Positions 9,838-18,135 of a stretch of DNA of 44,723 nt are shown piece after piece. A program made the translations under genes and the position numbers. The first letter of the stretch is position 1. Each line of letters opens with the position of its first letter. Below the pieces are notes generated by a model, which made no database searches, was not told where the DNA came from, and saw only the letters and a program-made list of their open reading frames with translations. The DNA is from Actinomycetes bacterium (GTDB lineage: Bacteria; Actinomycetota; Acidimicrobiia; Acidimicrobiales; RAAP-2), in assembly GCA_021791635.1 (NCBI GenBank), contig JAJYWF010000003.1, positions 1 through 44,723 on the forward strand, in the 5' to 3' direction.

Positions 9838-10629
9838 ATGAGCGCTTCGGGGCCGCCCGTCGCAGGCCCCAGTGGCACCGGATCATCGGGCATCGATGGT
9901 CCGGCATCTACACCCGGGCTGGTCGAAGTCCTCGAGGAGGCCCGCTCCCACGGCTTCCTCGGTCCAGGTCCGGTGGATGTCCACGTCGCCCACGCTCTCG
10001 GCTACGCCCACGCTGTCGGAGCTGCCGGCCTGGGAGAGTGGTGGGACCGGCTCGAGCGACCCCTCCATCTGCTGGATCTTGGGTCGGGAGGCGGCGTGCC
10101 CGGGCTGGTGCTGGCCCGACACTGGAGTCGAGCTCGCGTCACCCTCCTGGACTCCTCGAGCCGCCGTACCGAGTTCTTGCGCTGGGCGGTGGCCCGCATT
10201 GGGCTGTCGGAACGGGTACGAGTCGTGACCGGCCGAGCCGAGGAAGTGGGCCGGGACCGCTCCGAGCGTGGCCACTACGAAGTCGTGGTCGCCCGATCCT
10301 TCGCTCGCCCAGGGGTCACGGCCGAGTGCGCGGCGCCGTTCTTGAAGGTCGGAGGGCTGCTGGTGGTCTCGGAGCCCCCGGCGGGCGTCTCGCTGCTCCA
10401 ACCGCCGGAGCGGGCCGGAGTGGAGAAGGTTGAGGTCGGGAATGCCGGGTCCGGGCACGCCGGGCCCCGGCCCGGTCGCTGGCCCGAGCGAGAGCTGGAT
10501 GAGCTCGGTCTGGTGGGGATAGGCCGTACGGCCGTCGACTTCGGCTTTCAGGTGCTTCGACAGGAGCGGGCGTGCCCGGACCGGTTTCCCCGGCGTGTGG
10601 GCGTGCCGTCCAAACGCCCGCTGTTCTGA
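9838..10629 (+). CDS. rsmG: 16S rRNA (guanine-N7) methyltransferase RsmG
   Basis: SAM-dependent methyltransferase that makes m7G527 in 16S rRNA (GidB). The SAM-binding motif is LLDLGSGGGVPGLVLA near residue 80, followed by VTLLDSSSRRTEFLRWAV and VVVARSFA, all typical of RsmG. Length 263 is somewhat long because of a Gly/Ser/Pro-rich N-terminus and a C-terminal tail ending VPSKRPLF, which is family-like. It sits immediately before the parABS locus. Confidence 0.93.
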   Translation: MSASGPPVAGPSGTGSSGIDGPASTPGLVEVLEEARSHGFLGPGPVDVHVAHALGYAHAVGAAGLGEWWDRLERPLHLLDLGSGGGVPGLVLARHWSRARVTLLDSSSRRTEFLRWAVARIGLSERVRVVTGRAEEVGRDRSERGHYEVVVARSFARPGVTAECAAPFLKVGGLLVVSEPPAGVSLLQPPERAGVEKVEVGNAGSGHAGPRPGRWPERELDELGLVGIGRTAVDFGFQVLRQERACPDRFPRRVGVPSKRPLF

Positions 10630-10751
10630 AAGTAGGAGAGGGACCTTCTGTAAGGTTCTGGCGTGCACTCGGGATCTCCCGGAGATCAACCACCAAAGCT
10701 CCCTCCAGGCTCGGAGAGCGGCTCGCCCTCACAATGGTCCCCGCCACCGGA

Positions 10752-10765
10752 GTTCCACGTGGAAC
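10752..10765. promoter_or_regulatory. parS centromere site 1
   Basis: Perfect 14-bp palindrome GTTCCACGTGGAAC, a close variant of the consensus parS GTTTCACGTGAAAC bound by ParB. It lies 219 bp upstream of parA. Together with flanking bases it belongs to a 23-bp direct repeat shared with the second site. Confidence 0.92.
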
Positions 10766-10819
10766 AGGGCCCGACCCCTGGTAGGCGAGAGGTGGCGCAC
10801 GGGGGTCCTCGCCACCGGA

Positions 10820-10833
10820 GTTCCACGTGGAAC
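10820..10833. promoter_or_regulatory. parS centromere site 2
   Basis: Second perfect copy of GTTCCACGTGGAAC, 68 bp downstream of the first in the rsmG-parA intergenic region. Other CACGTG hexamers in the window (for example near 1093, 1524 and 36170) lack the flanking arms and are not parS. Confidence 0.92.
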
Positions 10834-10890
10834 CATGGGCGTCACCCCCGAGCCGATCGGGGCCCCAGCGCGAGGCCGGCACGGCGGCCA

Positions 10891-10920
10891 TTGACAAAAC
10901 TGAACGAATCTGAGGGTTAA
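10891..10920 (+). promoter_or_regulatory. Candidate parA promoter
   Basis: A perfect -35 hexamer TTGACA at 10891-10896 is followed 18 bp later by GGTTAA, a weak -10. A second candidate pair begins with TTGACC at 10923. Both lie between the parS sites and parA, so ParB spreading from parS could affect expression; that is inference. Confidence 0.4.
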
Positions 10921-10983
10921 GCTTGACCCGGGCGCTTGTGGGGGCGAGGATAGGGCGGTGCCGATCTGCCCCCGCCGGACCCT

Positions 10984-12138
10984 GTGATGCGCCTCCGGCG
11001 AAAAGATCGCGACGAACTGGACATTTCCCCTGGTGAGACAGCAGCGACGGCTGGTGGGACAGCAGTCTTGCCCGGTGAGACATCGGCGACGCCGGTCGGC
11101 GGAGCTGGGACGACCACGAGCCCCGAGCCGCCCGAAGGGTCCGACAGCGAGGACGGAGCATCGGGGCATGACGAGGTGGCCGTGGTGACCGCATCGGCGG
11201 AGCAACTCCCAGTGTCGCCGACGACTTCACCGGTGGAGTCCTCTCCGCCCACTCCGGAGCCACCCCAGGAGCAGGCGGCAACGACCGATCAGCCTGCCGA
11301 GCGTTCCGAAACGAGATCGGTTCCCGGTGATGGTGCGGTGCTCGGTGCTCCCGGTGGAGAGCTCCCACGAGTGCTCGCCGTAGCGAACCAGAAGGGAGGG
11401 GTGGGCAAGACCACGACCACCGTCAACCTCGGCGCGGCCCTGGCCGAGCTGGACTATCGGGTGCTGGTGATCGACCTCGACCCGCAGGGGAACGCCACCA
11501 CCGGGCTCGGGATCGACGCTCGCAATTTCGAGCTCTCCATGTACGACGTGATCATGCGTGACGCTCCACTCGAGGACGCCGTCGAACCGACCAGCCTGAG
11601 GAACCTGTTCGTGGCGCCGGCGACGATTGACCTGGCTGGCGTGGAGATCGAGCTGGTTCCAGCCTTCAGTCGAGAGCTCAAGCTCAAACGGGCGGTCGAC
11701 AGCGTGGTCGACGACTTCGACTTCGTCCTCATCGACTGCCCGCCCTCGCTCGGCCTGATCACGGTGAACGGACTGGCCGCGGCTTCCGAGGTGCTCGTTC
11801 CGATCCAGTGCGAGTACTACGCATTGGAGGGGCTGGGGCAGCTCCTCCGAAACGTCCACCTGGTGTCGTCCAACTTGAACAGCGCGTTGAAGGTCACGAC
11901 GATCGTCCTCACCATGTACGACGCTCGAACCCGTTTGGCCATTGACGTGGCCACCGACGTGCGGGAGCACTTTCCCGAGCAGGTGTGCCGGAACGTCATT
12001 CCTCGGACTGTTCGCCTCTCCGAGGCGCCGTCGTTCGGGCAGCCCATCACGGTGTTTGATCCAACCTCACGGGGGGCGATCGCCTACCGGGAGCTGGCAA
12101 AGGAGGTGAGCAATGGCGCGACGAAGCGGTCTCGGTAA
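10984..12138 (+). CDS. parA: Chromosome-partitioning ATPase ParA (Soj)
   Basis: Deviant Walker-A ATPase that, with ParB and parS, segregates origins. The nucleotide-binding motif is NQKGGVGKTTTTVNLGAALA at about residues 135-155; DLDPQGNATTGLG and DFVLIDCPPSLGL follow. The first 128 residues form an unusual Ser/Thr/Pro/Glu-rich extension with no recognisable fold and repeated short PGET-like elements; most ParA proteins begin 5-20 residues before the Walker motif. GTG and ATG are adjacent at the 5' end, so the start is uncertain by one codon. A start closer to the Walker motif cannot be excluded. The 3' end overlaps parB by 26 bp. Confidence 0.94.
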   Translation: MMRLRRKDRDELDISPGETAATAGGTAVLPGETSATPVGGAGTTTSPEPPEGSDSEDGASGHDEVAVVTASAEQLPVSPTTSPVESSPPTPEPPQEQAATTDQPAERSETRSVPGDGAVLGAPGGELPRVLAVANQKGGVGKTTTTVNLGAALAELDYRVLVIDLDPQGNATTGLGIDARNFELSMYDVIMRDAPLEDAVEPTSLRNLFVAPATIDLAGVEIELVPAFSRELKLKRAVDSVVDDFDFVLIDCPPSLGLITVNGLAAASEVLVPIQCEYYALEGLGQLLRNVHLVSSNLNSALKVTTIVLTMYDARTRLAIDVATDVREHFPEQVCRNVIPRTVRLSEAPSFGQPITVFDPTSRGAIAYRELAKEVSNGATKRSR

Positions 12139-13105
12139 AGGGCTGAGCGCACTCATCCCGACCGAGGTTGTGGCCGAGCGCGGCTCGAGCCTGAGGGAAG
12201 TCCCGCTCTCCAGCGTGCGACCCAACGCCCTCCAGCCGCGGTCCCACTTCGACGAGGAGTCCATGGCGTCACTGGCGGCTTCCATCCGGGAACTGGGAGT
12301 GCTCCAGCCGGTGCTGGTGCGCGAGGTCGACGGGGAGAGGGAGAGCTACGAGCTGATTGCCGGTGAGCGTCGCTGGCGGGCAGCTCGGCGTGCCGGTCTG
12401 CAGACCATCCCGGTGCTCGTCCAATCGGCTACCAGCGATGTGCACAGCCTCGAGCAGGCATTGGTGGAGAACTTGCACCGAGCCGACCTCAATGCCCTCG
12501 AGGAGGCGGCGGCCTACCAACAGCTCATCGACGAGTTCGGCTTGACCCACGAGCAGGTAGCGACCAGGGTGGGGAAGAGCCGGGTCACGGTGACGAACAC
12601 CTTGCGCCTGCTCCAGCTCCCAGCCGGCGCCCAACGGGCTCTGGCCGAAGGAACGATCTCGGCCGGGCACGCCCGAGCCCTTCTGGCCACCCCCGACCGG
12701 GCGCTCCAGGAGACCCTGGTCCAGAGGATCGTTGCCGAGAACCTCAGCGTTCGGGCGATTGAAGAGGCTCTGCGAGCCGACGCAGAGCGGGCAACCCACA
12801 CCCCCGGAACTGGAGGTCCCGAAGCGTCACCGGGCGGTACTACCACGGGTAGTACCGCCCGCGGTCCTCACGCACGCCGGCTCCCCGAGCCTGGCATCCT
12901 CGAGCTCGAAGAGCTGCTCTCGGCCCACTTGAACACGCGAGTGAAGGTAGAGCTTCAGAACCGGAAGGGCCGTCTGATGGTGGAGTTCGCCACCCTGGAG
13001 GACCTCGAGCGCATCTACAGGGCGATGGTTGGGGATGGACGAGGTGGAGCGACACCAATCGGTCAGGGCGGGGACGACGTCCTCCCTCGACCGGGCTCCG
13101 AGTGA
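12113..13105 (+). CDS. parB: Chromosome-partitioning protein ParB
   Basis: CTPase DNA clamp that loads at parS. The N-terminus ARRSGLGKGLSALIP is the ParA-interacting peptide. The CTP-binding motifs are visible as LQPR, GERRWRAARRAG and ENLHRADLNALEEA. The HTH for parS contact is around TRVGKSRVTVTNTLRLLQLP. A Gly/Thr-rich linker (about residues 225-262) leads to the C-terminal dimerisation domain (ELEELLSAHLNTRVKV). 330 residues, normal for the family. The linker DNA contains a long perfect hairpin. Confidence 0.96.
   Translation: MARRSGLGKGLSALIPTEVVAERGSSLREVPLSSVRPNALQPRSHFDEESMASLAASIRELGVLQPVLVREVDGERESYELIAGERRWRAARRAGLQTIPVLVQSATSDVHSLEQALVENLHRADLNALEEAAAYQQLIDEFGLTHEQVATRVGKSRVTVTNTLRLLQLPAGAQRALAEGTISAGHARALLATPDRALQETLVQRIVAENLSVRAIEEALRADAERATHTPGTGGPEASPGGTTTGSTARGPHARRLPEPGILELEELLSAHLNTRVKVELQNRKGRLMVEFATLEDLERIYRAMVGDGRGGATPIGQGGDDVLPRPGSE
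12831..12861. repeat. Perfect inverted repeat inside the parB linker
   Basis: Arms of 14 bp (CGGGCGGTACTACC and its exact complement) separated by three bases. It lies in the coding region for the ParB interdomain linker, where sequence constraint is low. It could form a strong mRNA hairpin or cruciform, or be a protein-binding site; no T-run follows, so it is not a standard terminator. Confidence 0.75.
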
Positions 13106-13171
13106 CGGTCCGGTACGTTACCCCAGGCCAGAGCCGGTAGATCACCAGGGCTCAACTGCTGCTTCATCGTC

Positions 13172-13200
13172 ATCCACAACCTGTGCATGATGTTGTGGAT
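13172..13200. repeat. Inverted repeat between convergent parB and pseudoamidase genes
   Basis: ATCCACAAC and its complement GTTGTGGAT are separated by 11 bp in the 181-bp convergent intergenic region. Each arm resembles part of a DnaA box (TTATCCACA core). It may be a bidirectional transcription end or a DnaA-binding pair. Nothing else was seen in this intergenic stretch. Confidence 0.4.
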
Positions 13201-13286
13201 TGTCGATTTCTCCTTGAAGTCGAGGTATTGGACACCTTCAAGTCACCGTCCCGACACGGAGTCCGCGGGCCGGCCGCGCTCCGGGG

Positions 13287-14285
13287 TCAGCTCCAGTCGG
13301 ACCCGGCCCACGCTCCCATGGCCGACGCCAGGGCCCGGGCCAGCAGCTGTCCGTGCTCGACGATCGTCGAGGCCGGTCCCAACTCGACGACCACCGCCGG
13401 CATCCGGGTCTCACGGAGCACGGGTAACGACATTGCCTGGACCCCTTGGTCGGGCAGGTGGAGTGCCCGAGGCACCTCGAGCTGGACCAGCTCCGCCAAC
13501 CTGCGACCCCCGGGGGACTCGTAGCGGTCGTTGCCGTAGAACAGGGTGGTGCAGCCGGTCCGGGTGGGCTCGAGCCGGAGGCCGAGGTAGGCGTCGACTG
13601 CGGCGACGTTCGCCCGCTGGGCATGGACGGAGTCGTCGGGGTGGTGCAGGGACGTCACCCGGGCCCCTGACCGGACCAGCTGGCGGTGGAGGGCCCGGAG
13701 CGCGGTCTCGAGCCCCCCGGCCTCGCCGAGCGCCACGTGGCGACCAGCGAGGGTGGGGGGAGCCTGGCGCAGGAGCTCTCGGTCCATGACCGAAGAGACA
13801 ACTTCGGTGCCGTGGTCGAGAGCTCGGACCCTGGCCAGCTCGCGCAGCGTCGAGGCGCCCACGATGCCGTCATCGGGCAACCCGGCGTTGCGCTGGAACT
13901 CGATGGTGGCCGTCGCCGTGGAGTCGCCGAAGATCCCATCGACCCGCCCGGCGTCGAACCCGAGGGCGCCGAGGCTCTGCTGGAGCTCGGCCACGTCGTC
14001 TCCGCGCAGCATCGGCGTTCGGAGGTACAACAGGCGGTCGCCCAGCTGAAACCCGGCCTCGACCAGGACGTTCCAGGTCTGTCGCCCGCAGATGCCGTCC
14101 ACCCTCAGGCCACGCCGGTGCTGGAAGGCCTCCACCGCCGTACGGGTCGCCGGTCCGAACAGCCCTTCGGGGTCGGCGGCGGACGCGAAGCCGAGCTCCG
14201 CCAGCCGACGCCGCAGCTCGGCGACCGCGTCCCCCCGGTCGGACTCGGCCAGCGGGAGCGGATCGTCCCCGGTCGGTTGAGCCAG
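13287..14285 (-). CDS. CwlM-like peptidoglycan-binding / N-acetylmuramoyl-L-alanine amidase homologue, probably non-catalytic
   Basis: Two peptidoglycan-binding-1 repeats (AVAELRRRLAELGF to GICGRQTWNVL; DDVAELQQSLGALGFDAGRV to VGASTLREL) precede an amidase_3-like domain. The usual DPGHGG zinc motif reads VALGEAGG, and the usual S-x-H-x-N-A segment reads YLGLRLEP, so zinc ligands appear lost; the late Glu in VVVELGPAS remains. M. tuberculosis CwlM, at the same position between trx genes and parB, is a non-enzymatic regulator of peptidoglycan precursor synthesis; a similar role is inferred. The frame has no ATG, GTG or TTG between the trxA stop and the first repeat, so the CTG at 14285 is only a placeholder start. 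Confidence 0.8.
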   Translation of the reverse strand: MAQPTGDDPLPLAESDRGDAVAELRRRLAELGFASAADPEGLFGPATRTAVEAFQHRRGLRVDGICGRQTWNVLVEAGFQLGDRLLYLRTPMLRGDDVAELQQSLGALGFDAGRVDGIFGDSTATATIEFQRNAGLPDDGIVGASTLRELARVRALDHGTEVVSSVMDRELLRQAPPTLAGRHVALGEAGGLETALRALHRQLVRSGARVTSLHHPDDSVHAQRANVAAVDAYLGLRLEPTRTGCTTLFYGNDRYESPGGRRLAELVQLEVPRALHLPDQGVQAMSLPVLRETRMPAVVVELGPASTIVEHGQLLARALASAMGAWAGSDWS

Positions 14286-14338
14286 TCTCGAGGGAGTGAG
14301 ATGAGCCGGGAGGCCCGAGCGGGGGGCGGTCGTACCGC

Positions 14339-14665
14339 TTAAAGGTAGTCCGCCAGCTCCTGGAGGAGCTGGCCTTTGGGCTTGGCCCCGATGAGGCGCA
14401 CCTTCGGCTCGCCCTGGTGGAAGAGGATCAGGGTCGGGATGCTCATCACGTCGTAGCGCCGGGTCACGTCCAGGTTGTTGTCGATGTCCAGCTTCCCGAT
14501 CTCCAGCTTCCCCGCGTGCTCCTGGGCGATCTCCTCGAGGATCGGGGCGATCATCTTGCACGGACCGCACCATTCCGCCCAGAAGTCGACCAGGACCGGC
14601 ACCTCCGAAGCCTTGACATGCTCGTCAAAGGTAGCGTCGTCCAGCGTCACGATCTTCCCGCTCAT
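14339..14665 (-). CDS. trxA: Thioredoxin
   Basis: Cytoplasmic disulfide reductase of 108 residues. It has the active site WAEWCGPCKM and the cis-proline region MSIPTLILFHQG, both textbook thioredoxin. ATG start; an upstream purine-rich ribosome site (GGAGGAGACT) is visible. It is reduced by the TrxB encoded just upstream, and the two probably share a transcript with the following CwlM-like gene. Confidence 0.97.
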   Translation of the reverse strand: MSGKIVTLDDATFDEHVKASEVPVLVDFWAEWCGPCKMIAPILEEIAQEHAGKLEIGKLDIDNNLDVTRRYDVMSIPTLILFHQGEPKVRLIGAKPKGQLLQELADYL

Positions 14666-14783
14666 AGTCTCCTCCTGCTCCCTCGGGCGGCCTCCCCGCC
14701 CGTCAATGGCTCAACCCCCCGGGCGCTGACTGTGTTCCCTCGGCCTTCCCCCGGCCTTTTCCCGATCCGGAGCGGGGCCTCGG

Positions 14784-15743
14784 CTACGAGCCGCGTGCCT
14801 CCAGCCAACGCTCGGCGTCGATGGCCGCCATGCAGCCTGAGCCGGCGGCCGTGACCGCCTGGCGGTAGACGTGGTCCTGGACGTCGCCGCAGGCGAACAC
14901 TCCCTCGACGCTGGTCCGGGACCCCTCGAAGGTCCTCAGATAGCCGTTGTCCTCCAGCTCGAGCTGGCCAGCCAACAGCGAGGTGTTGGGCTCGTGACCG
15001 ATGGCCACGAACAAGCCGTCGAGGGCCAGCTCGGACTCGGCTCCGGTGACGGTGTCCACCAGACGGACGCCGTTCACCTTGTCGTCCCCGAGGACTTCGG
15101 TCACCTGGGCGTTCCAGCGGAACTCGATGGTCGGGTTCGCCTTGGCCCGCTCCTGCATGATGCGCGACGCCCGAAGCTGGTCGCGGCGGTGGATCAGGGT
15201 GACCTTGGAGGCGAAACGGGTGAGGAAGATGGCCTCCTCCAACGCCGAGTCGCCGCCACCGACCACGGCGATCTCTCGGGACCGGAAGAAGAACCCGTCG
15301 CAGGTGGCGCAGGTGGACACGCCGTAGCCGAGCATCCGGTCCTCGCCGGGAACGCCGAGCATGAGCGCTTGAGCGCCGGTGGCGACGATCAACGCCTCGG
15401 TGGTGTACGTGGGCTCCGCCGCTCCGGGGTCGCCGATCCACACGCCGAACGGGGTGGACCCGAGGTCGAAACGGGATACCTTCGCCGTAACCAGCTCGGC
15501 GCCGAAGCGAGCCGCCTGGGCCCGCAGTGCGGTCATGAGCTCCGGCCCCATGATCCCCTCGGGAAAGCCGGGAAAGTTCTCGACGTCGGTGGTGAGCATG
15601 AGCTGCCCCCCGGGTTGGTCGCTGGTGGAGGACGGCTCACCTTCGATCACCACCGGGGCCAGCTGTGCCCTCCCGGTGTAGACGGCAGCGGTCAGCCCAG
15701 CGGGCCCGGAGCCGGCGATCAGGACGGTGCGGTGCTCAGTCAT
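14784..15743 (-). CDS. trxB: Thioredoxin reductase
   Basis: NADPH-dependent flavoenzyme that reduces thioredoxin; 319 residues. The FAD motif is [16 protein letters not shown] at the N-terminus, the redox pair is CATCDG, the NADPH motif is [12 protein letters not shown], and the second FAD motif is [21 protein letters not shown]. The ATG at 15743 is preceded by GGAGG at good spacing; an in-frame extension to 15854 lacks family similarity and was rejected. Confidence 0.96.
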   Translation of the reverse strand: MTEHRTVLIAGSGPAGLTAAVYTGRAQLAPVVIEGEPSSTSDQPGGQLMLTTDVENFPGFPEGIMGPELMTALRAQAARFGAELVTAKVSRFDLGSTPFGVWIGDPGAAEPTYTTEALIVATGAQALMLGVPGEDRMLGYGVSTCATCDGFFFRSREIAVVGGGDSALEEAIFLTRFASKVTLIHRRDQLRASRIMQERAKANPTIEFRWNAQVTEVLGDDKVNGVRLVDTVTGAESELALDGLFVAIGHEPNTSLLAGQLELEDNGYLRTFEGSRTSVEGVFACGDVQDHVYRQAVTAAGSGCMAAIDAERWLEARGS

Positions 15744-15757
15744 CGGGGACCCTCCGG

Positions 15758-16132
15758 TCAGTCCCGGGCGACGGCGGGCCGGGGACGGCGGCGTGACCAG
15801 GCGAGCGTGCCGAACAGGGAGAAGACAGCACCCAAGACGGCATAGGAGATCCACACCCTGCCGCCGAAGGCGTACACGTCGAGCAGGCGCACCAGACCGA
15901 TGGACACCAGCACCAGCACGACCAGGGAGGTGACAGCCACGATCAGTCCGAACACCACGATCCGGGCCGCCAGCATGATCGGGCGAATGGCGCGATCGTG
16001 GATGACGTCGGCGAGCAAGTCCACGAGGTCGGCGGCCTTCTTCGGCCAGTCCGAGGTCGCTCCCGCCTCACTCCCGGCGTCGCTCCCCGCCCCGCCGCCG
16101 GGCGGCCCGGTCTGCTCAGAAGTCGGGGTCAT
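15758..16132 (-). CDS. Small two-helix membrane protein (actinobacterial holin-like)
   Basis: Protein of 124 residues: a hydrophilic Gly/Ser/Ala-rich N-terminus, an amphipathic stretch ([20 protein letters not shown]), then two hydrophobic segments (about [20 protein letters not shown] and [18 protein letters not shown]) and an Arg-rich tail. Small membrane proteins of this type, often labelled phage-holin-like, are common near trxB in actinobacteria. No function is assigned. It ends 14 bp before the trxB start and is probably co-transcribed. The ATG at 16132 is preferred over an upstream ATG that would add a low-complexity stretch. Confidence 0.7.
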   Translation of the reverse strand: MTPTSEQTGPPGGGAGSDAGSEAGATSDWPKKAADLVDLLADVIHDRAIRPIMLAARIVVFGLIVAVTSLVVLVLVSIGLVRLLDVYAFGGRVWISYAVLGAVFSLFGTLAWSRRRPRPAVARD

Positions 16133-16226
16133 GGCCGAGAGGATAGTGGCGGGGTCGCCGCAGCACCGCATCCCACGGGGTCGCCTGCGTACTGCACCGG
16201 CCGGCTCGTGCGCCCGGGACCGATGC

Positions 16227-17084
16227 TCAAGAGGCGCGGACCTGGTAGCAGATGCCGATGGTCTCGGGCCCGGCATGGGTGCCCACCACCGGTCCGAGCT
16301 CGGCCACGACCAGCTCGTGGTCCACGGGGATGTCGCGCAGCGACGACACCACGGCGTCGATGTCCGACGCCGCTCCGTTCGCCACCGCCAGGCGTTCGAG
16401 GGGGGCGTCGGCCCGGGGCTTGGCGGTCAGGTAGGCCAGGGCCCGGGCCCGGGTGCGCTGCTTGGACTCCTGCTCGACGATACCGTCGCTCACCTGGATC
16501 ACCGGCTTGATGGAGAGGAGGGAGCCGAGCAGCGCCTGTGCCCCTCCGATGCGCCCTCCTCGCTGGAGGTGGTCGAGCGTCCCCACCACGCCGTAGACCC
16601 GCGTCCGGGGGATGAGGCTCTCCACCAGGGCCACGACTTCGTCGATGCCCGCACCGCCGGTCGCGGCCTCGGCCGCGGCCAGGCACATGAGCCCCTGGCC
16701 CATCGTGACCGACTTGGTATCGATGACCCGCACCGGCACCTGACCGCCGAGCGCCTCGGCCCCGGCCAGTGCCGACTGGTAGGTGGCCGAGACCCGTGAA
16801 GAGATGGTGAGGCACACCACGGCATCGGCACCGTCCGCCGCCGCCTGTTCGTAGGCGGACTGGAACGCCCCAGGTGAGGGGGCGGCCGTCTGGGGGAGGG
16901 CGGCGGTGCTGCGGCACCGACGCCAGAATTCGGCCGGGGAGATGTCGCGCCGGTCGACGAGCTCCTCGTCGCCGAATCGGATGGTGAGCGGCACCACGGT
17001 GACGGCGTTGGCCGCGGCCATGTCGTCGGTGAGGTCGCACCCGCTGTCGGTCACCACTCGGACACCGGCCATCGCCGCCCCCAT
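16227..17084 (-). CDS. DegV family fatty-acid-binding protein
   Basis: DegV/FakB proteins bind a fatty acid and present it to kinase FakA for phosphorylation. The start VRVVTDSGCDLTDD and the motifs PLTIRFGDEELVDR and GTLDHLQRGGRIGGAQALLG are diagnostic. About 285 residues, a normal length. ATG at 17084 (after GGAGAG) and ATG at 17072 are both plausible starts. No fakA-like gene is visible in the window. The gene stands alone, 94 bp from the holin-like gene. Confidence 0.9.
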   Translation of the reverse strand: MGAAMAGVRVVTDSGCDLTDDMAAANAVTVVPLTIRFGDEELVDRRDISPAEFWRRCRSTAALPQTAAPSPGAFQSAYEQAAADGADAVVCLTISSRVSATYQSALAGAEALGGQVPVRVIDTKSVTMGQGLMCLAAAEAATGGAGIDEVVALVESLIPRTRVYGVVGTLDHLQRGGRIGGAQALLGSLLSIKPVIQVSDGIVEQESKQRTRARALAYLTAKPRADAPLERLAVANGAASDIDAVVSSLRDIPVDHELVVAELGPVVGTHAGPETIGICYQVRAS

Positions 17085-17262
17085 TTCTCTCCAGCCGGCA
17101 TGACGGGTTCGGGAACACCGTGCCGGAGCCGCCTGCGGCGGACCGGGCTCCGGGGAAGGACCGGCCATCCTCCCCGCGCCGGCACCCTAGCCGCTCTTCG
17201 GCACCCACCCGACACCCACCTGGCGCCCACCCGGTACCCGCTCCTAGGCGCGCCGCTCCCGC

Positions 17263-18135
17263 TCAGTCCCTTCCACCGAGGAGAAGGGCGACACCGATCG
17301 CGTCGGCCGCCCAGTCGTCGGCGCCGAGGCGGCACGCCTCGTCACGGTTGCTGACGACCGGGCCGCCAGCCAGCAGCGTGGCCTGTGGGAACTTCCGGCG
17401 GAGATCGGCCAGGACGTCCGAGGCGGCGTCCCGACGACCCACGTCGGACAGGCTCACACCGACGGCCCGTAGGTTCGACGCCCTCTGGGCCGCTTCGACG
17501 AAGGACGCCCCGGGGACGTTCGCCCCCAGGTCCACTACGCCGAATCCTCGCTCCCGCAGGACGTCGGCCACGATGGTCACCGGGATGAGGTGCGGATCAC
17601 CCGGGGCTCCCCCGAGGACCACGGTCCCGGCCTTCGGCGGTCCGCGACGGGCGAACCGCGGGCTGAGACGACCCACCATCCGGATGGCGACGGCCGCCGC
17701 CTGGTGCTCGGCTCGCACCGAAGTGGTGCCGGCCGCCCACTGCTCGCCGATCTGACGCAGCGCCGGGGCCAGGAGCTGGAGGTAGACCGAGGTGGGCGGC
17801 GATCCTCCGGCGAGGACCCGTTCGACCACGGCCCACGATCCCGGAGCATCCCCGGCCATGAGTCGGGCCACCAGGTGTCGGCGGTGGTCGGACCAGCGCC
17901 GGGCCCGGGCACCCCGGGCCCGGGCGCCGTCGGCTCCGGTCCCGTCTCCACCGGTCGAGGAAGCCAACTGGTCGAGATCCTCACTTTGGACCCACCAGCG
18001 CCCGTTGCGCTGCTCGGCCGGAAGGCGGCCCAACCGGACGTAGCGGTACACGGTCATGTAGTGGAGGCCGAGCTGCCGGGCGGCCGTCGTAAGCGGGACC
18101 TCCCCGGTCACATCCCGTACCGGTTCCGCGGTCAC
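17263..18135 (-). CDS. Cobalamin-binding transcriptional regulator (CarH/LitR-like)
   Basis: An N-terminal helix-turn-helix of the excisionase/MerR type (LTTAARQLGLHYMTVYRYVR, then LGRLPAEQRNGRWWV) is followed by a cobalamin cap and a B12-binding Rossmann domain. The cap has the W-x9-EH spacing of light-sensing CarH (WAAGTTSVRAEH). The Rossmann part has GDPHLIPVTIVADVL, whose His matches the lower cobalt ligand, and VVDLGANVP. In CarH a His follows the cap Trp and becomes the upper ligand after illumination; here it is Ala. The GTG start overlaps the desaturase stop (GTGA). As last gene of the lipid operon it probably controls that operon. Confidence 0.85.
   Translation of the reverse strand: MTAEPVRDVTGEVPLTTAARQLGLHYMTVYRYVRLGRLPAEQRNGRWWVQSEDLDQLASSTGGDGTGADGARARGARARRWSDHRRHLVARLMAGDAPGSWAVVERVLAGGSPPTSVYLQLLAPALRQIGEQWAAGTTSVRAEHQAAAVAIRMVGRLSPRFARRGPPKAGTVVLGGAPGDPHLIPVTIVADVLRERGFGVVDLGANVPGASFVEAAQRASNLRAVGVSLSDVGRRDAASDVLADLRRKFPQATLLAGGPVVSNRDEACRLGADDWAADAIGVALLLGGRD

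Noticed and set aside
13172-13200. Strong intrinsic terminator between parB and the CwlM-like gene
   Set aside because: Arms are only 9 bp, A/T containing, with an 11-base loop and no T-run; recorded as an inverted repeat instead.
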